A stretch of 30,508 bases of DNA from Pseudomonadota bacterium (lineage in GTDB: Bacteria > Desulfobacterota > GWC2-55-46 > JADFVP01), in contig JADFVP010000046.1 in the NCBI GenBank assembly GCA_015222595.1, positions 1 to 30,508 of the forward strand, written 5' to 3'. Within the stretch, counting starts at the first letter, position 1, and every line of letters begins with the position of its first letter. Both the position numbers and the translations under genes were made by a program. This document shows positions 22,194 to 30,508 of this stretch, one piece after another. The notes under the pieces are model-generated. The model made no database searches. It worked only from the letters and a program-made list of their open reading frames with translations, and had not been told where the DNA came from.

Positions 22194-23357
22194 CTACAGG
22201 TCTCTCTCTACCGGCAGAAACTTTGCGCTCTGATCTTCGGTCTCTGGCTCGACCTCCGAAAGAACGCGCACCAGTTCGGCAGTGATAGCGTCTCCCATCT
22301 CAGAACACGTTACCTCCCTCACCCCTTTTGTTCCTTCGTACATGATGTCCTTTGTCCTAAGGCCCTGATTCAGCACGGCCTCGACGGCGTCTTCTATAAA
22401 GACAGCAGCCTTGTCGAGATTGAAGCTGTAACGGAGCATCATGGCAGTCGAAAGGATCATGCCTATCGGGTTTGCGATATTTTGTCCGGCGATGTCTGGT
22501 GCCGAACCGTGAATAGGCTCGTACATTGCGCGGTTCCTGTTAGGCCCAAGGCTCGCAGAGCCGAGCATGCCGATGGAGCCTGTGAGCATAGCCGCCTCGT
22601 CGGAGAGTATATCGCCAAAGGTGTTCTCTGTGACGATCACTCCGAACTGCTTCGGGTTTCTTACAAGCTGCATTGCGCAGTTGTCTACATACATGTGGCT
22701 GAGTTCAACCTCAGGGTAATCTTCGGCAACTCTGGTAACGACCCTGCGCCAAAGCTCGGAGGCCTCTAGGACGTTCGCCTTATCGACGCTGCATACTTTC
22801 TCTCCGCGCATCTTGGCGACCTCAAAGGCGACAACGGCAATTCGCTCAATTTCGTCTGTCGTATAGACCATGGTGTTGAAGCCGCGCTCTTGTCCGTCCG
22901 GCAGCTTCTCAATTCCCTTCGGCTCGCCAAAGTACATGCCGCCGGTCAGTTCGCGAACAACCATAATATCGACTCCCTCTATAACTTCGGCCTTCAAAGT
23001 GGAGGCAGAGACGAGCGAATCGTGAATCTTTGCAGGGCGTAGGTTAGCAAAGAGTTGGAGCTCTTTTCTCAGCTTCAACAGAGCGCGCTCCGGTCTGAGG
23101 TCGTACTCTATGGACTCCCACTTCGGCCCGCCAACGGCTCCGAGCAGCACGGCGTCGGATCTGAAAACTTCATCAAGCACTTCATCAGTTAACGGAGTTC
23201 CGCTCTTGTCGTAAGAGACCCCGCCTATAAGCTGCTCGTTAAAAGTCCAGTAAATATTGAAGTTGCTCTTGACCGCAACCATTACTTTCTTTGCTTCTTC
23301 CATTATCTCCGGGCCGATACCGTCTCCCGCGAGCACTGCAATGTTAAAACGCTTCAC
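22194..23357 (-). CDS. leuB: 3-isopropylmalate dehydrogenase
   Basis: Oxidises and decarboxylates 3-isopropylmalate with NAD in leucine synthesis. The 387-residue protein carries [17 protein letters not shown] at the start, [47 protein letters not shown], and the NAD and metal region [27 protein letters not shown], then [17 protein letters not shown]. It is about 25 residues longer than usual because of a C-terminal tail after LVRVLSE. The GTG start at 23357 has GAGGAG about nine bases before it. It ends the leucine run; a terminator follows. The PUR gene precedes it by 60 bases. Confidence 0.96.
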   Translation of the reverse strand: MKRFNIAVLAGDGIGPEIMEEAKKVMVAVKSNFNIYWTFNEQLIGGVSYDKSGTPLTDEVLDEVFRSDAVLLGAVGGPKWESIEYDLRPERALLKLRKELQLFANLRPAKIHDSLVSASTLKAEVIEGVDIMVVRELTGGMYFGEPKGIEKLPDGQERGFNTMVYTTDEIERIAVVAFEVAKMRGEKVCSVDKANVLEASELWRRVVTRVAEDYPEVELSHMYVDNCAMQLVRNPKQFGVIVTENTFGDILSDEAAMLTGSIGMLGSASLGPNRNRAMYEPIHGSAPDIAGQNIANPIGMILSTAMMLRYSFNLDKAAVFIEDAVEAVLNQGLRTKDIMYEGTKGVREVTCSEMGDAITAELVRVLSEVEPETEDQSAKFLPVERDL

Positions 23358-23417
23358 CGTAAACTCCTCTTCTGAATGTATTGTCGTTTATCTGAAATGG
23401 ACTTCAATCCTGTACGG

Positions 23418-23642
23418 TCACGCTCCGGCGAGACCCGCGCCTGCAACGCGCCCAAGAGCCTCTAAAAACTGCGCTGAACCTGTAAACGGAATAACTACCG
23501 TTGAGCGGCGATCGTTCGACAGCTCGGCAATCTGGATAAACTGACCGCCCTCATTCTCCCTGAGGTCGATGAAGAGAGTCTTGTTCTCAATATGGAGCTT
23601 CTCGCTCATAAGTACAGCGCTCTTTGTTCCCTCGTTCTTCAT
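23418..23642 (-). CDS. Small single-repeat PUR (Pur-alpha-like) nucleic-acid-binding protein
   Basis: A 74-residue protein whose ATG (23642) overlaps the leuD stop in an ATGA, which implies translational coupling. Residues 13-65 follow the PUR repeat pattern: SEKLHIENKTLFIDLRENEG, then QFIQIAEL, a turn with DRRS, STVVIPF, and a helix with FLEALGRV. This matches the eukaryotic Pur-alpha repeat (I-x-NK-x-x-x-x-D-x-x-x-N-x-x-G-x-F-x-x-I-A-E) and the one-repeat bacterial Pur-alpha of Borrelia, which dimerises and binds nucleic acid. Recognition is by eye from pattern, with no search run. The Ala/Gly-rich end (GRVAGAGLAGA) is unordered. A role in nucleic acid binding, perhaps control of leu expression, is inference. 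Confidence 0.72.
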   Translation of the reverse strand: MKNEGTKSAVLMSEKLHIENKTLFIDLRENEGGQFIQIAELSNDRRSTVVIPFTGSAQFLEALGRVAGAGLAGA

Positions 23643-24133
23643 ACCAGGCCTCTTTTCTTGATTGAGTTCATCAGACCGCCGGCCTTAACGAGATCCTGCA
23701 TGAACGGCGGAACGGGAGTTGCTACGAAACTTTTTTTACGCGTAACGTTCGTTACTGTACCGGTGTCCATGTCTATCTCTATCTTGTCTCCCGGCTTGGT
23801 AACTTTGAAAATTCCGTCGCACTCAAGTATGGGCAACCCCATATTGAAAGAGTTGCGGTAGAAGATGCGCGCAAAGCTCGGAGCTACTACGCAAGAGATA
23901 CCGCTTCCCTTTATGGCAATGGGGGCGTGTTCGCGCGAAGAGCCGCAGCCGAAGTTCTTGTCTGCGATTATAACGTCGCCCTTCTTAACGTTTGGCGCAA
24001 ACTTCGGGTCAAGGTGCTCCATACATTTCTTGGCCAACTCCTTGGGGTCGGTTGTCGTCAGGTAGACAGCCGGTATTATATCATCCGTGTTTATGTCTGC
24101 ACCGAACTTCCATGCACTGCCTTTGAATTTCAT
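23639..24133 (-). CDS. leuD: 3-isopropylmalate dehydratase small subunit
   Basis: Small swivel subunit that with LeuC isomerises 2- to 3-isopropylmalate. The 164-residue protein has the archaeal/HACN-type pattern WKFGADINTDDIIPAVYLTTTDPKELAK, the active-site segment DKNFGCGSSREHAPIAIKGSGISCVVAPSFARIFYRNSFNMGLP, and the C-terminal KSFVATPVPPFMQDLVKAGG. The ATG at 24133 has AAAGGA before it; a TTG three bases upstream is an alternative. Its stop overlaps the start of the PUR gene. A methyltransferase gene separates it from leuC. Confidence 0.95.
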   Translation of the reverse strand: MKFKGSAWKFGADINTDDIIPAVYLTTTDPKELAKKCMEHLDPKFAPNVKKGDVIIADKNFGCGSSREHAPIAIKGSGISCVVAPSFARIFYRNSFNMGLPILECDGIFKVTKPGDKIEIDMDTGTVTNVTRKKSFVATPVPPFMQDLVKAGGLMNSIKKRGLV

Positions 24134-24221
24134 CAAACTATCCTTTCGTGAAAAATATTTGCATCTATTAATTCAATTCCTGAGGGCCTCAAAAAGAACG
24201 GCCAATGGATTTCTGTTCTGT

Positions 24222-24899
24222 CTATCCGGAGCTCTTGGCGCTCTTATCAACGCTTATAAGTTGTAGCGCACCGCGTGCCGTAAAACTTCTACTGAAGCCG
24301 GCAAACCCTACGTCACGAAGCAGTGTCTGAATATCGAGATCTATCCAACGCCAGACCGAGTCTCCCTCGGTAAAAGTAAAGAAGAGCTTCTGGTAGAAAA
24401 TCCCGTCTTTTTCGGCTCTGTGAAAATCGAAGAGAACGAGCCTGCCGTTCTTCTTAAGCACCCGGTGCGCTTCAGAAAGCACAGATTCCACTTCGCTGCT
24501 CTTCAGCTCATGCAGACCGAGCGACACGATAACAGAGTCGAAACTCTCTTTGGCCAGAGGAAGAGAGGCGGCATCGGCACGAAGGAGTCTCGGCCCGGGG
24601 CCACTAAAACTCATCTTCTTCTTTGCAACCTTCTCTCTTGCGACACCCAGCATGCCGGGGTCAATATCCACTGCCGTAACTTTTGCTCCAGCCTCTGATG
24701 CCAGAATAGAGAGCGTTGCAGTGCCGGCAAAGAGTTCGAGAACCGACGAGCCTTCTAAAGTACCTGCTCTGTTCAAGACACTTTCGCGCAGTCTTGTCTC
24801 GCCTCCGGCAAAGAGTGCAAAGAGCATAAAACCGAGATCGTAGGCCGGGGCAAAGAGAGTTGATATTTGGCTTTGCGGTCTCACCGGCATTCTACCCAT
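24222..24899 (-). CDS. Class I SAM-dependent methyltransferase
   Basis: A 225-residue methyltransferase with the Rossmann fold. SAM motif I is VLELFAGTATLSILAS (53-68), motif II AVDIDPGML, then RADAASLPLAKESFDSVIVSLGLHEL and EAHRVLKKNGRLVLFDFHRAE, which resemble the UbiE/MenG-like and small-molecule group. A hydrophobic stretch near residues 20-32 (FMLFALFAGG) may anchor or bind a lipophilic substrate. The substrate is unknown. GAAGG stands five bases before the ATG at 24899. It lies between leuC (74-base gap) and leuD (88-base gap) on the same strand, splitting the two dehydratase subunits. No terminator flanks it, so it is read with the leu genes. Confidence 0.88.
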   Translation of the reverse strand: MGRMPVRPQSQISTLFAPAYDLGFMLFALFAGGETRLRESVLNRAGTLEGSSVLELFAGTATLSILASEAGAKVTAVDIDPGMLGVAREKVAKKKMSFSGPGPRLLRADAASLPLAKESFDSVIVSLGLHELKSSEVESVLSEAHRVLKKNGRLVLFDFHRAEKDGIFYQKLFFTFTEGDSVWRWIDLDIQTLLRDVGFAGFSRSFTARGALQLISVDKSAKSSG

Positions 24900-24973
24900 T
24901 CAGGCCTTCAGCCATTCCGGCCTCTATCACCTTTAATCTTCGGCCCGTTACCGTTAACAGCTTCGCGCTCGCG

Positions 24974-26245
24974 CTACTTTTTGCGCAACGCTTCAGGCCC
25001 GGCAATAAAGCCCTTTACCGCAGTGGCTGCTGCGACCGCCGGGTTGGCAAGGTAGACCTCGGACTTCGGGTGGCCCATTCTGCCGGCAAAGTTTCTGTTG
25101 GTCGTCGTCAGCGCCTTCTCGCCTTCGGCCAAGATACCCATGTGTCCGCCGAGGCACGGCCCGCAGGTAGGCGGGCTTATAATCGCCCCAGCCTTCAAGA
25201 AGGTCTTGAAAAAACCGCTCTCCATTGCGTCGGAGTAGATCTTCGGGGTTGCCGGAATAATTATGAGGCGCACATGGTCCGATACCTTCTTGCCCTTCAG
25301 CAACTTTGCGGCAACCTCCAAGTCTTCGAACCGTCCGTTGGTGCACGAGCCGATAACGACCTGATCTATTCTCACCTTGCCGACCTGCGAAATGTTCTTC
25401 GTATTTTCAGGCAGATGCGGGAAAGCTACCTTCGGCTCGATATCAGCGCAGTTGTACTCGCGGACTTCGGCGTACTCGGCATCAGGGTCGCTCGCATAGA
25501 ACTTGTACTTGCGCTCTGCGCGCGTCTTTACGTACGCCTCGGTAACAGCGTCGGGGGCGATGATACCGCACTTCGCCCCTGCCTCTATGGCCATATTGCA
25601 GAGCGAGAGACGGCTGTCCATGCTGAGCCGCTCTATCGGCTTACCCGTAAACTCCATTGCGCGGTAGAGGGCTCCGTCCACGCCTATGTCTCCTATGATG
25701 TGGAGTATAAGATCCTTGCCCGTAACCCACTTGTTGAGTTTGCCCTTGAAGACGAACTTGATCGTCTCGGGAACCTTGAACCAAAGCTCTCCGGTAATCA
25801 TTGCGGCAGCGAGGTCTGTGGAGCCGACACCTGTGGAGAAGGCCCCTAGCCCGCCGTAGGTACAGGTATGAGAGTCCGCGCCTATTACGACGTCTCCGGG
25901 AACGACAACGCCTTGCTCGGGCAGCAGCGCATGTTCGACTCCGGCGTCTCCGCCGTCGTAGTAATGAGATATCTTCTGCTCGTGGGCGAACTCGCGCAGC
26001 ACCTTGCACTGCTCGGCCGACTTAATATCCTTGTTCGGCGTAAAGTGGTCGGGCACAAGAACTACCTTGTTGCGATTAAAGACCTTCTTGGCGCCGATAC
26101 TCCTGAACTGCTTTATGGCGATCGGCGCGGTTATGTCGTTGCCGAGCGCTATATCGACCTTGGCGTTTATCAGCTCACCCGGTTGAACAGACTTCTTGCC
26201 CGCATGCTTGGCGAGGATCTTTTCCGTTATAGTCATCGGTCTCAT
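24974..26245 (-). CDS. leuC: 3-isopropylmalate dehydratase large subunit (HACN-type LeuC)
   Basis: Holds the [4Fe-4S] cluster that catalyses the dehydration and rehydration of isopropylmalate. At 423 residues it belongs to the shorter archaeal/HACN-like LeuC class (enterobacterial LeuC is about 466). Marks are [42 protein letters not shown] with one cluster Cys, VIGSCTNGR, and [14 protein letters not shown] with the other cysteines, and a C-terminal [19 protein letters not shown]. The ATG at 26245 follows AGGAGA at slightly long distance. It follows leuA by 108 bases of AT-rich sequence in which I see no clear signal. Confidence 0.96.
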   Translation of the reverse strand: MRPMTITEKILAKHAGKKSVQPGELINAKVDIALGNDITAPIAIKQFRSIGAKKVFNRNKVVLVPDHFTPNKDIKSAEQCKVLREFAHEQKISHYYDGGDAGVEHALLPEQGVVVPGDVVIGADSHTCTYGGLGAFSTGVGSTDLAAAMITGELWFKVPETIKFVFKGKLNKWVTGKDLILHIIGDIGVDGALYRAMEFTGKPIERLSMDSRLSLCNMAIEAGAKCGIIAPDAVTEAYVKTRAERKYKFYASDPDAEYAEVREYNCADIEPKVAFPHLPENTKNISQVGKVRIDQVVIGSCTNGRFEDLEVAAKLLKGKKVSDHVRLIIIPATPKIYSDAMESGFFKTFLKAGAIISPPTCGPCLGGHMGILAEGEKALTTTNRNFAGRMGHPKSEVYLANPAVAAATAVKGFIAGPEALRKK

Positions 26246-26353
26246 TGGTAAAGTGTCTCCTGTTCGATTTTTTTTATCTGACTTTAAATTAACAGTAATT
26301 AAAACTCTTTCAAGCGAACCAACAATGGCCGAAGAACAGACTCAGCAGAGTAG

Positions 26354-27892
26354 CTAGATAAGCTCGCCCCGGCTCTCTTTCATCTTGAACTCCAGCCTGT
26401 TGAGCGCATTGATGTACGCCTTGGCGCTCGCTAAGATTATGTCGGTATGCGAACCCTGCCCCAGCACGATACGTTCGCCCTCCTGAAGCCGCACCGTCAC
26501 CTCGCCGAGCGCGTCGGTGCCTTCGGTTATGGCGTTCACCGAGTACCGGAGCAGTTTAGACTTCGTGCCGGTTATGGAGCACACGGCCTTAAAGACCGCG
26601 TCCACGGGGCCGTCTCCGTTAAAGGTCTCGGTAACGAGCGTGCCGTCGAGTTCTATGCCGACCTCGGCTTCCGGCGGCACGGAGGTGCCGCACTTTACGT
26701 TGACGTTTACGAGTTTGAACTTCTCGTCGTAGTCGGTACGCATTACCTCTTCCTGCACGATCGCTTCGATATCTTCATCGAAGACCTCCTTCTTCTTGTC
26801 AGCAAGGCTCTTGAAGCGGACAAAGGCCTTGTTCAGCTCTTCGTCGTCGAGATCGAAACCGAGTTCAGACAGACGCTCTTTAAAGGCATGTCGCCCGGAG
26901 TGCTTGCCGAGCACGAGCGTAGACTTCGAGAGGCCAACCGACTCAGGAGTCATTATCTCATAAGTAGACTTCTCCTTTAAGAGCCCGTCCTGATGGATGC
27001 CCGATTCGTGCGCAAAGGCATTGTCGCCGACTATCGCCTTGTTGGCCTGCACCGTCATGCCGGTTATACCGGAGAGGAGTCGAGACGACGGATAGATCTG
27101 CTCTGTGTTGACGTTGGTGTCGAGGCCCAGAAGGTCGCGCCGGGTCTTCAAGATCATAACGATCTCTTCAACAGATGCGTTCCCTGCGCGTTCACCTATT
27201 CCGTTTACAGTGCACTCAACCTGACGCGCTCCATTTTCGATCGCGGCTAAAGAATTTGCAACGGCGAGGCCCAGGTCGTTATGACAATGCACGGAGATTA
27301 TCGCTCCACCGATGTTCGGCACGTTATCGACTATGCCTTTTATCAACTCGCCGAAGGAGCGGGGCAGCGCGTAGCCTACCGTGTCGGGAATATTTACCGT
27401 CGTGGCCCCGGCCGCTATCACCGCCTCTAAAACCTCCCAGAGGTACTCTTGCTCTGTGCGCGAGGCGTCCATGGGGCTGAACTCAACGTCGTCCACGTAG
27501 CCCTTGGCGTGCGTCACCATATCAACTGCACGCTTTAACGCCTCTTCTCTAGAAAGCTTGAACTGATACTTCAGATGAATGTCGGAGGTAGAGATGAACG
27601 TATGGATACGCGGCTTTGGCGCGCCCTTGAGGGCCTGCCACGCAGAGTCTATATCTTCTGTCTTGGCGCGAGCGAGCGAGCAGATGGTCGGCCCCTCTAC
27701 CTCGTGCGCTATGCGTCTTACAGCCTCGAAATCTCCGGGCGAGCTGAAAGCAAAGCCGGCCTCTATGATGTCAACTCCGAGTCTTGCGAGCTGACGGGCG
27801 ATCGTCATCTTCTCGTCAACATTCATCGAGGCTCCGGGCGACTGCTCTCCGTCGCGGAGCGTTGTATCGAAAATTCTAACTATATTATCCAT
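26354..27892 (-). CDS. leuA: 2-isopropylmalate synthase
   Basis: Condenses acetyl-CoA with 2-ketoisovalerate, the committed leucine step. The 512-residue length fits. The N-terminal HMGL-like barrel begins [17 protein letters not shown] (D9 metal ligand, R12), with [20 protein letters not shown] (the HxH zinc motif) and [16 protein letters not shown] linker holds [20 protein letters not shown]. The C-terminal LeuA dimer and regulatory domain (about 385-512) includes [21 protein letters not shown], so feedback inhibition by leucine is likely. The 86 bases before it end in an A-rich tract (AAAAAAATAAAAAAA), and the ribosome site is weak (TAGGT). Confidence 0.95.
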   Translation of the reverse strand: MDNIVRIFDTTLRDGEQSPGASMNVDEKMTIARQLARLGVDIIEAGFAFSSPGDFEAVRRIAHEVEGPTICSLARAKTEDIDSAWQALKGAPKPRIHTFISTSDIHLKYQFKLSREEALKRAVDMVTHAKGYVDDVEFSPMDASRTEQEYLWEVLEAVIAAGATTVNIPDTVGYALPRSFGELIKGIVDNVPNIGGAIISVHCHNDLGLAVANSLAAIENGARQVECTVNGIGERAGNASVEEIVMILKTRRDLLGLDTNVNTEQIYPSSRLLSGITGMTVQANKAIVGDNAFAHESGIHQDGLLKEKSTYEIMTPESVGLSKSTLVLGKHSGRHAFKERLSELGFDLDDEELNKAFVRFKSLADKKKEVFDEDIEAIVQEEVMRTDYDEKFKLVNVNVKCGTSVPPEAEVGIELDGTLVTETFNGDGPVDAVFKAVCSITGTKSKLLRYSVNAITEGTDALGEVTVRLQEGERIVLGQGSHTDIILASAKAYINALNRLEFKMKESRGELI

Positions 27893-27978
27893 AACAGACC
27901 TACTGTTTTTTTATTTTTTTGGATCATCGTAAAGACCGGCTGCGCCGTTCCGGCACGGTTATCTCTGTACCCGGCCCC

Positions 27979-28800
27979 TTACCGATGATTGAGCTTTGGC
28001 TCCTGCTTCTCCTTCTTCTCTTCCCTTGCAGCCTTGGCTAGGCGCCTACGCCTTCTGTCAACTAGCGTAGTAACAGGACCAGACATGACGTATAGGAACG
28101 ATAGTAGGAAAAGCATAAGCGGCGGCTCGGCGGCAACGGCTATCAAGAGAAAGATAGCGCCTACGAGCAGCCTGAACGGCATCCTCTGCGAGAGGTTAAG
28201 CTCCTTGAAGCTGTGGTACTTTACGTTGCTTACCATAAGGAACGCAAGCAGATAGACGTACCCCAGCACGACTATGTACTTAGAGACATCGTCTGCGAGA
28301 CCGAAGTGGTTGTAAAGAAGTATGGTCGAAGAGATCAGCATGGCAGCGGCCGGAACCGGCAGGCCGTTAAAGCGCTTGTTCTCTACAGTCGTCACCTGAA
28401 CATTGAATCTCGCGAGCCTGAGAGCCGCGCAGACAACGTACAGGAATGCCGCAAGCCAGCCGTAGCGGCCAAACGACCGGAGGCCCCAGGTGAAGATAAG
28501 GAGTCCCGGGGCGAGCCCGAAGGCTATGAGGTCGGCGAGCGAATCGTACTCGACGCCGAACTTGCTCGAAGTGCCGGTAAGGCGCGCAACACGCCCGTCG
28601 AGACAGTCGAAGACGCCGGAGATTATCACCGCGATAGCCGCATGGACGAAGTTGCCGTCGAAGCTAGCTACAATTGCGTAGAAGCCTCCGAAGAGCGAGA
28701 CCGACGTCAAGAGGTTCGGCAGAAGGTAGACGCCCTTCTTCGGCCTCTTCTTGCGCTTCGTTGGTTCTTCGTCCCCTGAATGTATTTCGTTGTCTAACAT
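27979..28800 (-). CDS. pssA: CDP-diacylglycerol-serine O-phosphatidyltransferase
   Basis: Makes phosphatidylserine from CDP-diacylglycerol and serine in the inner membrane. The 273-residue protein has about seven hydrophobic segments and the CDP-alcohol phosphotransferase motif DG-x2-AR-x8-G-x3-D-x3-D in FDCLDGRVARLTGTSSKFGVEYDSLAD (about residues 65-90). PNLLTSVSLFGGF before it is typical of the type II PssA family. The cytoplasmic ends are very basic (KRKKRPKKG at the start, RRRRRLAKAAREEKKEK at the end). It lies 25 bases after psd on the same strand; AAGGTG stands before the ATG. The next gene is leuA. Confidence 0.94.
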   Translation of the reverse strand: MLDNEIHSGDEEPTKRKKRPKKGVYLLPNLLTSVSLFGGFYAIVASFDGNFVHAAIAVIISGVFDCLDGRVARLTGTSSKFGVEYDSLADLIAFGLAPGLLIFTWGLRSFGRYGWLAAFLYVVCAALRLARFNVQVTTVENKRFNGLPVPAAAMLISSTILLYNHFGLADDVSKYIVVLGYVYLLAFLMVSNVKYHSFKELNLSQRMPFRLLVGAIFLLIAVAAEPPLMLFLLSFLYVMSGPVTTLVDRRRRRLAKAAREEKKEKQEPKLNHR

Positions 28801-28825
28801 CTATTCACCTTATTGACTGTGGTGC

Positions 28826-29620
28826 TTATTTTTTCGTACTAAAAACGGTCTCCGGCCTGCCGTCTGCAGCAGGCTCTCCTTCTGTACTCGACGACTCGGG
28901 CCAGTACGCCAGCACTGTAGCGCCGGCGGCGACCTTATGGCCGTAGCGGACGTTTATCTTGCAATCGAGCGGCAGGTAGACGTCTACGCGAGAGCCGAAC
29001 CTGATGAGGCCGAACCGTTCGCCACGGTCGAAGTTCATACCTACTCCGGCATAACAGACTATGCGGCGCGCAATGAGGCCCGCTATCTGGTTAAAGGCGT
29101 ACTTCTGCCCTGTAGGCCCTTCTGCTATCACGCAGTTCTGTTCGTTCAAGAGCGACGCCTTGTCTACGCTGGCCACGAGAAATTTCCCGGGGTTGTACCT
29201 GACGTCCAGAACCTTCGAGGCGGCAGGAACCCTGTTTACGTGCACGTTGAAAACAGACATGAAGATGGATATCTTCATGACGTCGGCGTTCAAGAACCGG
29301 TCGTCCCGGACGCGGCGTATCTTTATCACCTTGCCGTCGGCAGGGCTGACTATTGCAGACGGGTCGTCGGTGACGACTCTGTCGGGGTCTCTGAAAAAGT
29401 AGATTACAAAGACCGTCACCAGAAGAAAGAAGATGTCTATCCACCAGATATCGGTAATGATAAAGACCAGCAGCATAATGCCGGCTGCTATGCCGATAAA
29501 GGGCAGGCCTTCTTTAGCCACAGGCAGTCCGTATGGTCTGTGGCTCATCCGGTGGCCGACAACGTCCTTTGGCCCGGCCGAGAGTGCGTCGTCCGTGAAC
29601 TTAGTTCTTTGCCTTGTCAA
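28826..29620 (-). CDS. psd: Phosphatidylserine decarboxylase, short (PSD-A) class
   Basis: Converts phosphatidylserine to phosphatidylethanolamine. The proenzyme self-cleaves at the Gly-Ser of [11 protein letters not shown] (the pyruvoyl-forming site), as in the short archaeal-type PSD-A class, rather than the LGST of enterobacteria. Other marks are [29 protein letters not shown] and the two membrane segments near residues 38-72. The TTG start at 29620 overlaps the end of ilvC by 20 bases and has AAGGA eight bases upstream; an ATG at 29548 (MSHRPYG) is possible but has no good ribosome site. A C-terminal tail is rich in Glu, Pro and Ser. pssA follows directly. Confidence 0.93.
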   Translation of the reverse strand: MTRQRTKFTDDALSAGPKDVVGHRMSHRPYGLPVAKEGLPFIGIAAGIMLLVFIITDIWWIDIFFLLVTVFVIYFFRDPDRVVTDDPSAIVSPADGKVIKIRRVRDDRFLNADVMKISIFMSVFNVHVNRVPAASKVLDVRYNPGKFLVASVDKASLLNEQNCVIAEGPTGQKYAFNQIAGLIARRIVCYAGVGMNFDRGERFGLIRFGSRVDVYLPLDCKINVRYGHKVAAGATVLAYWPESSSTEGEPAADGRPETVFSTKK

Positions 29621-30508
29621 CTATCTTATCCTTTTTAAGCCACGGCATCATGTCGCGTAACTTCTGACCGACCTCTTCTATTGGGTGCTCTTCGCCTTTT
29701 TTCGTCAACTCGTTGAAGTTCGGCTTGCCTGCCTTGTGCTCTGCTATCCACTCGCGTGCGAACTCGCCGCTCTGGATTTCTCCGAGTATCTTCTTCATCT
29801 CGGCTTTGGTATCTGCCGTGATAACGCGAGGCCCTCTGGTAATGTCTCCGTACTGCGCGGTGTTGCTTATCGAGTAACGCATGTTGGAGATACCGCCCTC
29901 GTAGATTAGGTCTACTATGAGCTTCGTCTCGTGCAGGCACTCGAAGTACGCCATCTCAGGCGGATAACCGGCCTCGGTCAGGGTCTCAAAGCCTGCGGTG
30001 ATGAGCGCGCTGATCCCTCCGCAGAGCACTGCCTGCTCGCCAAAAAGATCGGTCTCGGTCTCGTCCTTGAAGGTCGTGCCGATTATACCCGCTCTGCCGC
30101 CGCCGTTCGCACTCGCATAAGCGAGCGCGACGTCGAGCGCGTCACCGGTTGAGTCCTGATGAACTGCAACGAGAGTAGGAACTCCGGCGCCCTTTGTGTA
30201 CTCGTGGCGCACAAGATGCCCCGGACCCTTGGGAGCGACCATAAAGACGTTCTTGTCGGCGCTCGGCTTAATAAGATCGAAGTGGATATTGAAGCCGTGA
30301 GCGAAGACGAGGTATGCGCCCTCTTTAAGGTTCGCCTCTATCGACTCTTCATAGATCTCGGCCTGAATCTCATCGGGAACAAGGATCATAACGACGTCGG
30401 ATACCTTGACCGCGTCGGCCACCTCTAGAACCTCAAGCCCTGCGGCCTCGGCCTTCGGCCACGATTCTCCTCCCTTGCGAAGCCCGACCACAACGTCTAC
30501 TCCACTAT
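29601..30508 (-). CDS. ilvC: Ketol-acid reductoisomerase, 5' end cut by window edge
   Basis: Class I KARI of branched-chain amino acid synthesis, NAD(P)H- and Mg-dependent; it converts acetolactate to dihydroxyisovalerate. The frame is open to the window edge, upstream of the internal GTG that encodes the start of [18 protein letters not shown], so the N-terminal Rossmann fingerprint lies outside. Visible marks are [14 protein letters not shown], the metal-binding stretch [20 protein letters not shown], and [22 protein letters not shown]. About 302 residues are seen of the usual ~335. Its end overlaps psd by 20 bases, so ilvC leads a run with psd, pssA and the leu genes. Confidence 0.95.
   Translation of the reverse strand, partial: SGVDVVVGLRKGGESWPKAEAAGLEVLEVADAVKVSDVVMILVPDEIQAEIYEESIEANLKEGAYLVFAHGFNIHFDLIKPSADKNVFMVAPKGPGHLVRHEYTKGAGVPTLVAVHQDSTGDALDVALAYASANGGGRAGIIGTTFKDETETDLFGEQAVLCGGISALITAGFETLTEAGYPPEMAYFECLHETKLIVDLIYEGGISNMRYSISNTAQYGDITRGPRVITADTKAEMKKILGEIQSGEFAREWIAEHKAGKPNFNELTKKGEEHPIEEVGQKLRDMMPWLKKDKIVDKAKN

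Noticed and set aside
24860..25849. A 329-codon open frame on the plus strand opposite leuC
   Set aside because: It lies antisense to the clearly conserved leuC, has no family features, and follows from the high GC content of third positions.
27893..27978. A possible attenuator before leuA (GTGCCG/CGGCGC hairpin)
   Set aside because: It is not followed by a U-tract, there is no leader peptide with leucine codons, and the run is probably read from upstream genes.
1..30508. CRISPR arrays, tRNA or rRNA genes, transposases, prophage or toxin-antitoxin modules
   Set aside because: None was found on either strand; gene content is core metabolism and housekeeping.

Overview
The window is a gene-dense chromosomal segment of a Gram-negative (diderm) bacterium, roughly 50-53% GC by eye. 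It carries type II secretion genes, an outer-membrane-type NlpD lipoprotein, a PBP1A, and the surE-pcm-nlpD-rpoS block known from Proteobacteria. Together with a Leptospira-type GspN, a LeuC of about 420 residues, a short PSD of the RFGSR class and the ilvC-psd-pssA-leuA order, this points to a deltaproteobacterial (Desulfobacterota-like) or neighbouring lineage. That placement is inference. I see no CRISPR array, tRNA, rRNA, IS element, prophage or genomic-island signal.

Layout. Positions 1-2014: the 3' end of gspF, an unknown exported protein, and gspN on the opposite strand, with a strong two-way hairpin between the convergent genes. Positions 2048-7070 (minus strand): a stress and repair operon surE-pcm-yqaA-LOG-nlpD-rpoS-apt, with a visible sigma70 promoter at its head and a long GC-rich terminator after apt. 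Positions 7134-10173 (plus strand): purM-purN, a DUF523 gene and a UPF0173 metal-dependent hydrolase. Positions 10252-11384: a membrane-anchored DUF218 gene (minus) and rpmB (plus) with its terminator and a patch of degenerate repeats. Positions 11566-17889: ridA and a bifunctional RelA/SpoT (minus), divergent from PBP1A and moaA (plus). Positions 17924-19039: a metallophosphoesterase and an acidic CxxC/CxxC protein (minus). Positions 19371-21730: an MrfA-type DUF1998 helicase (plus) with a palindrome over its probable promoter. Positions 21794-30508 (minus strand): a GIY-YIG gene, then a long branched-chain amino acid and phosphatidylethanolamine run ilvC-psd-pssA-leuA-leuC-methyltransferase-leuD-PUR-leuB.

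How the genes fit together. The surE operon joins protein repair (Pcm), nucleotide phosphatase and salvage functions (SurE, LOG, Apt), envelope cleavage (NlpD) and the stationary-phase sigma factor. The leucine run supplies KARI, isopropylmalate synthase, both dehydratase subunits and the dehydrogenase, so leucine synthesis from acetolactate is nearly complete here, and PS synthase and PS decarboxylase make PE.

The most interesting items are a small single-repeat PUR (Pur-alpha-like) nucleic-acid-binding protein translationally coupled to leuD; an 8+8 palindrome on the promoter or start region of the MrfA-like helicase; three plus-strand genes whose best promoter places the transcript start at or next to the ATG and which lack a Shine-Dalgarno (possible leaderless mRNAs); an NlpD that keeps all zinc ligands; and a methyltransferase gene between leuC and leuD. 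No clearly unprecedented multi-gene system is evident.
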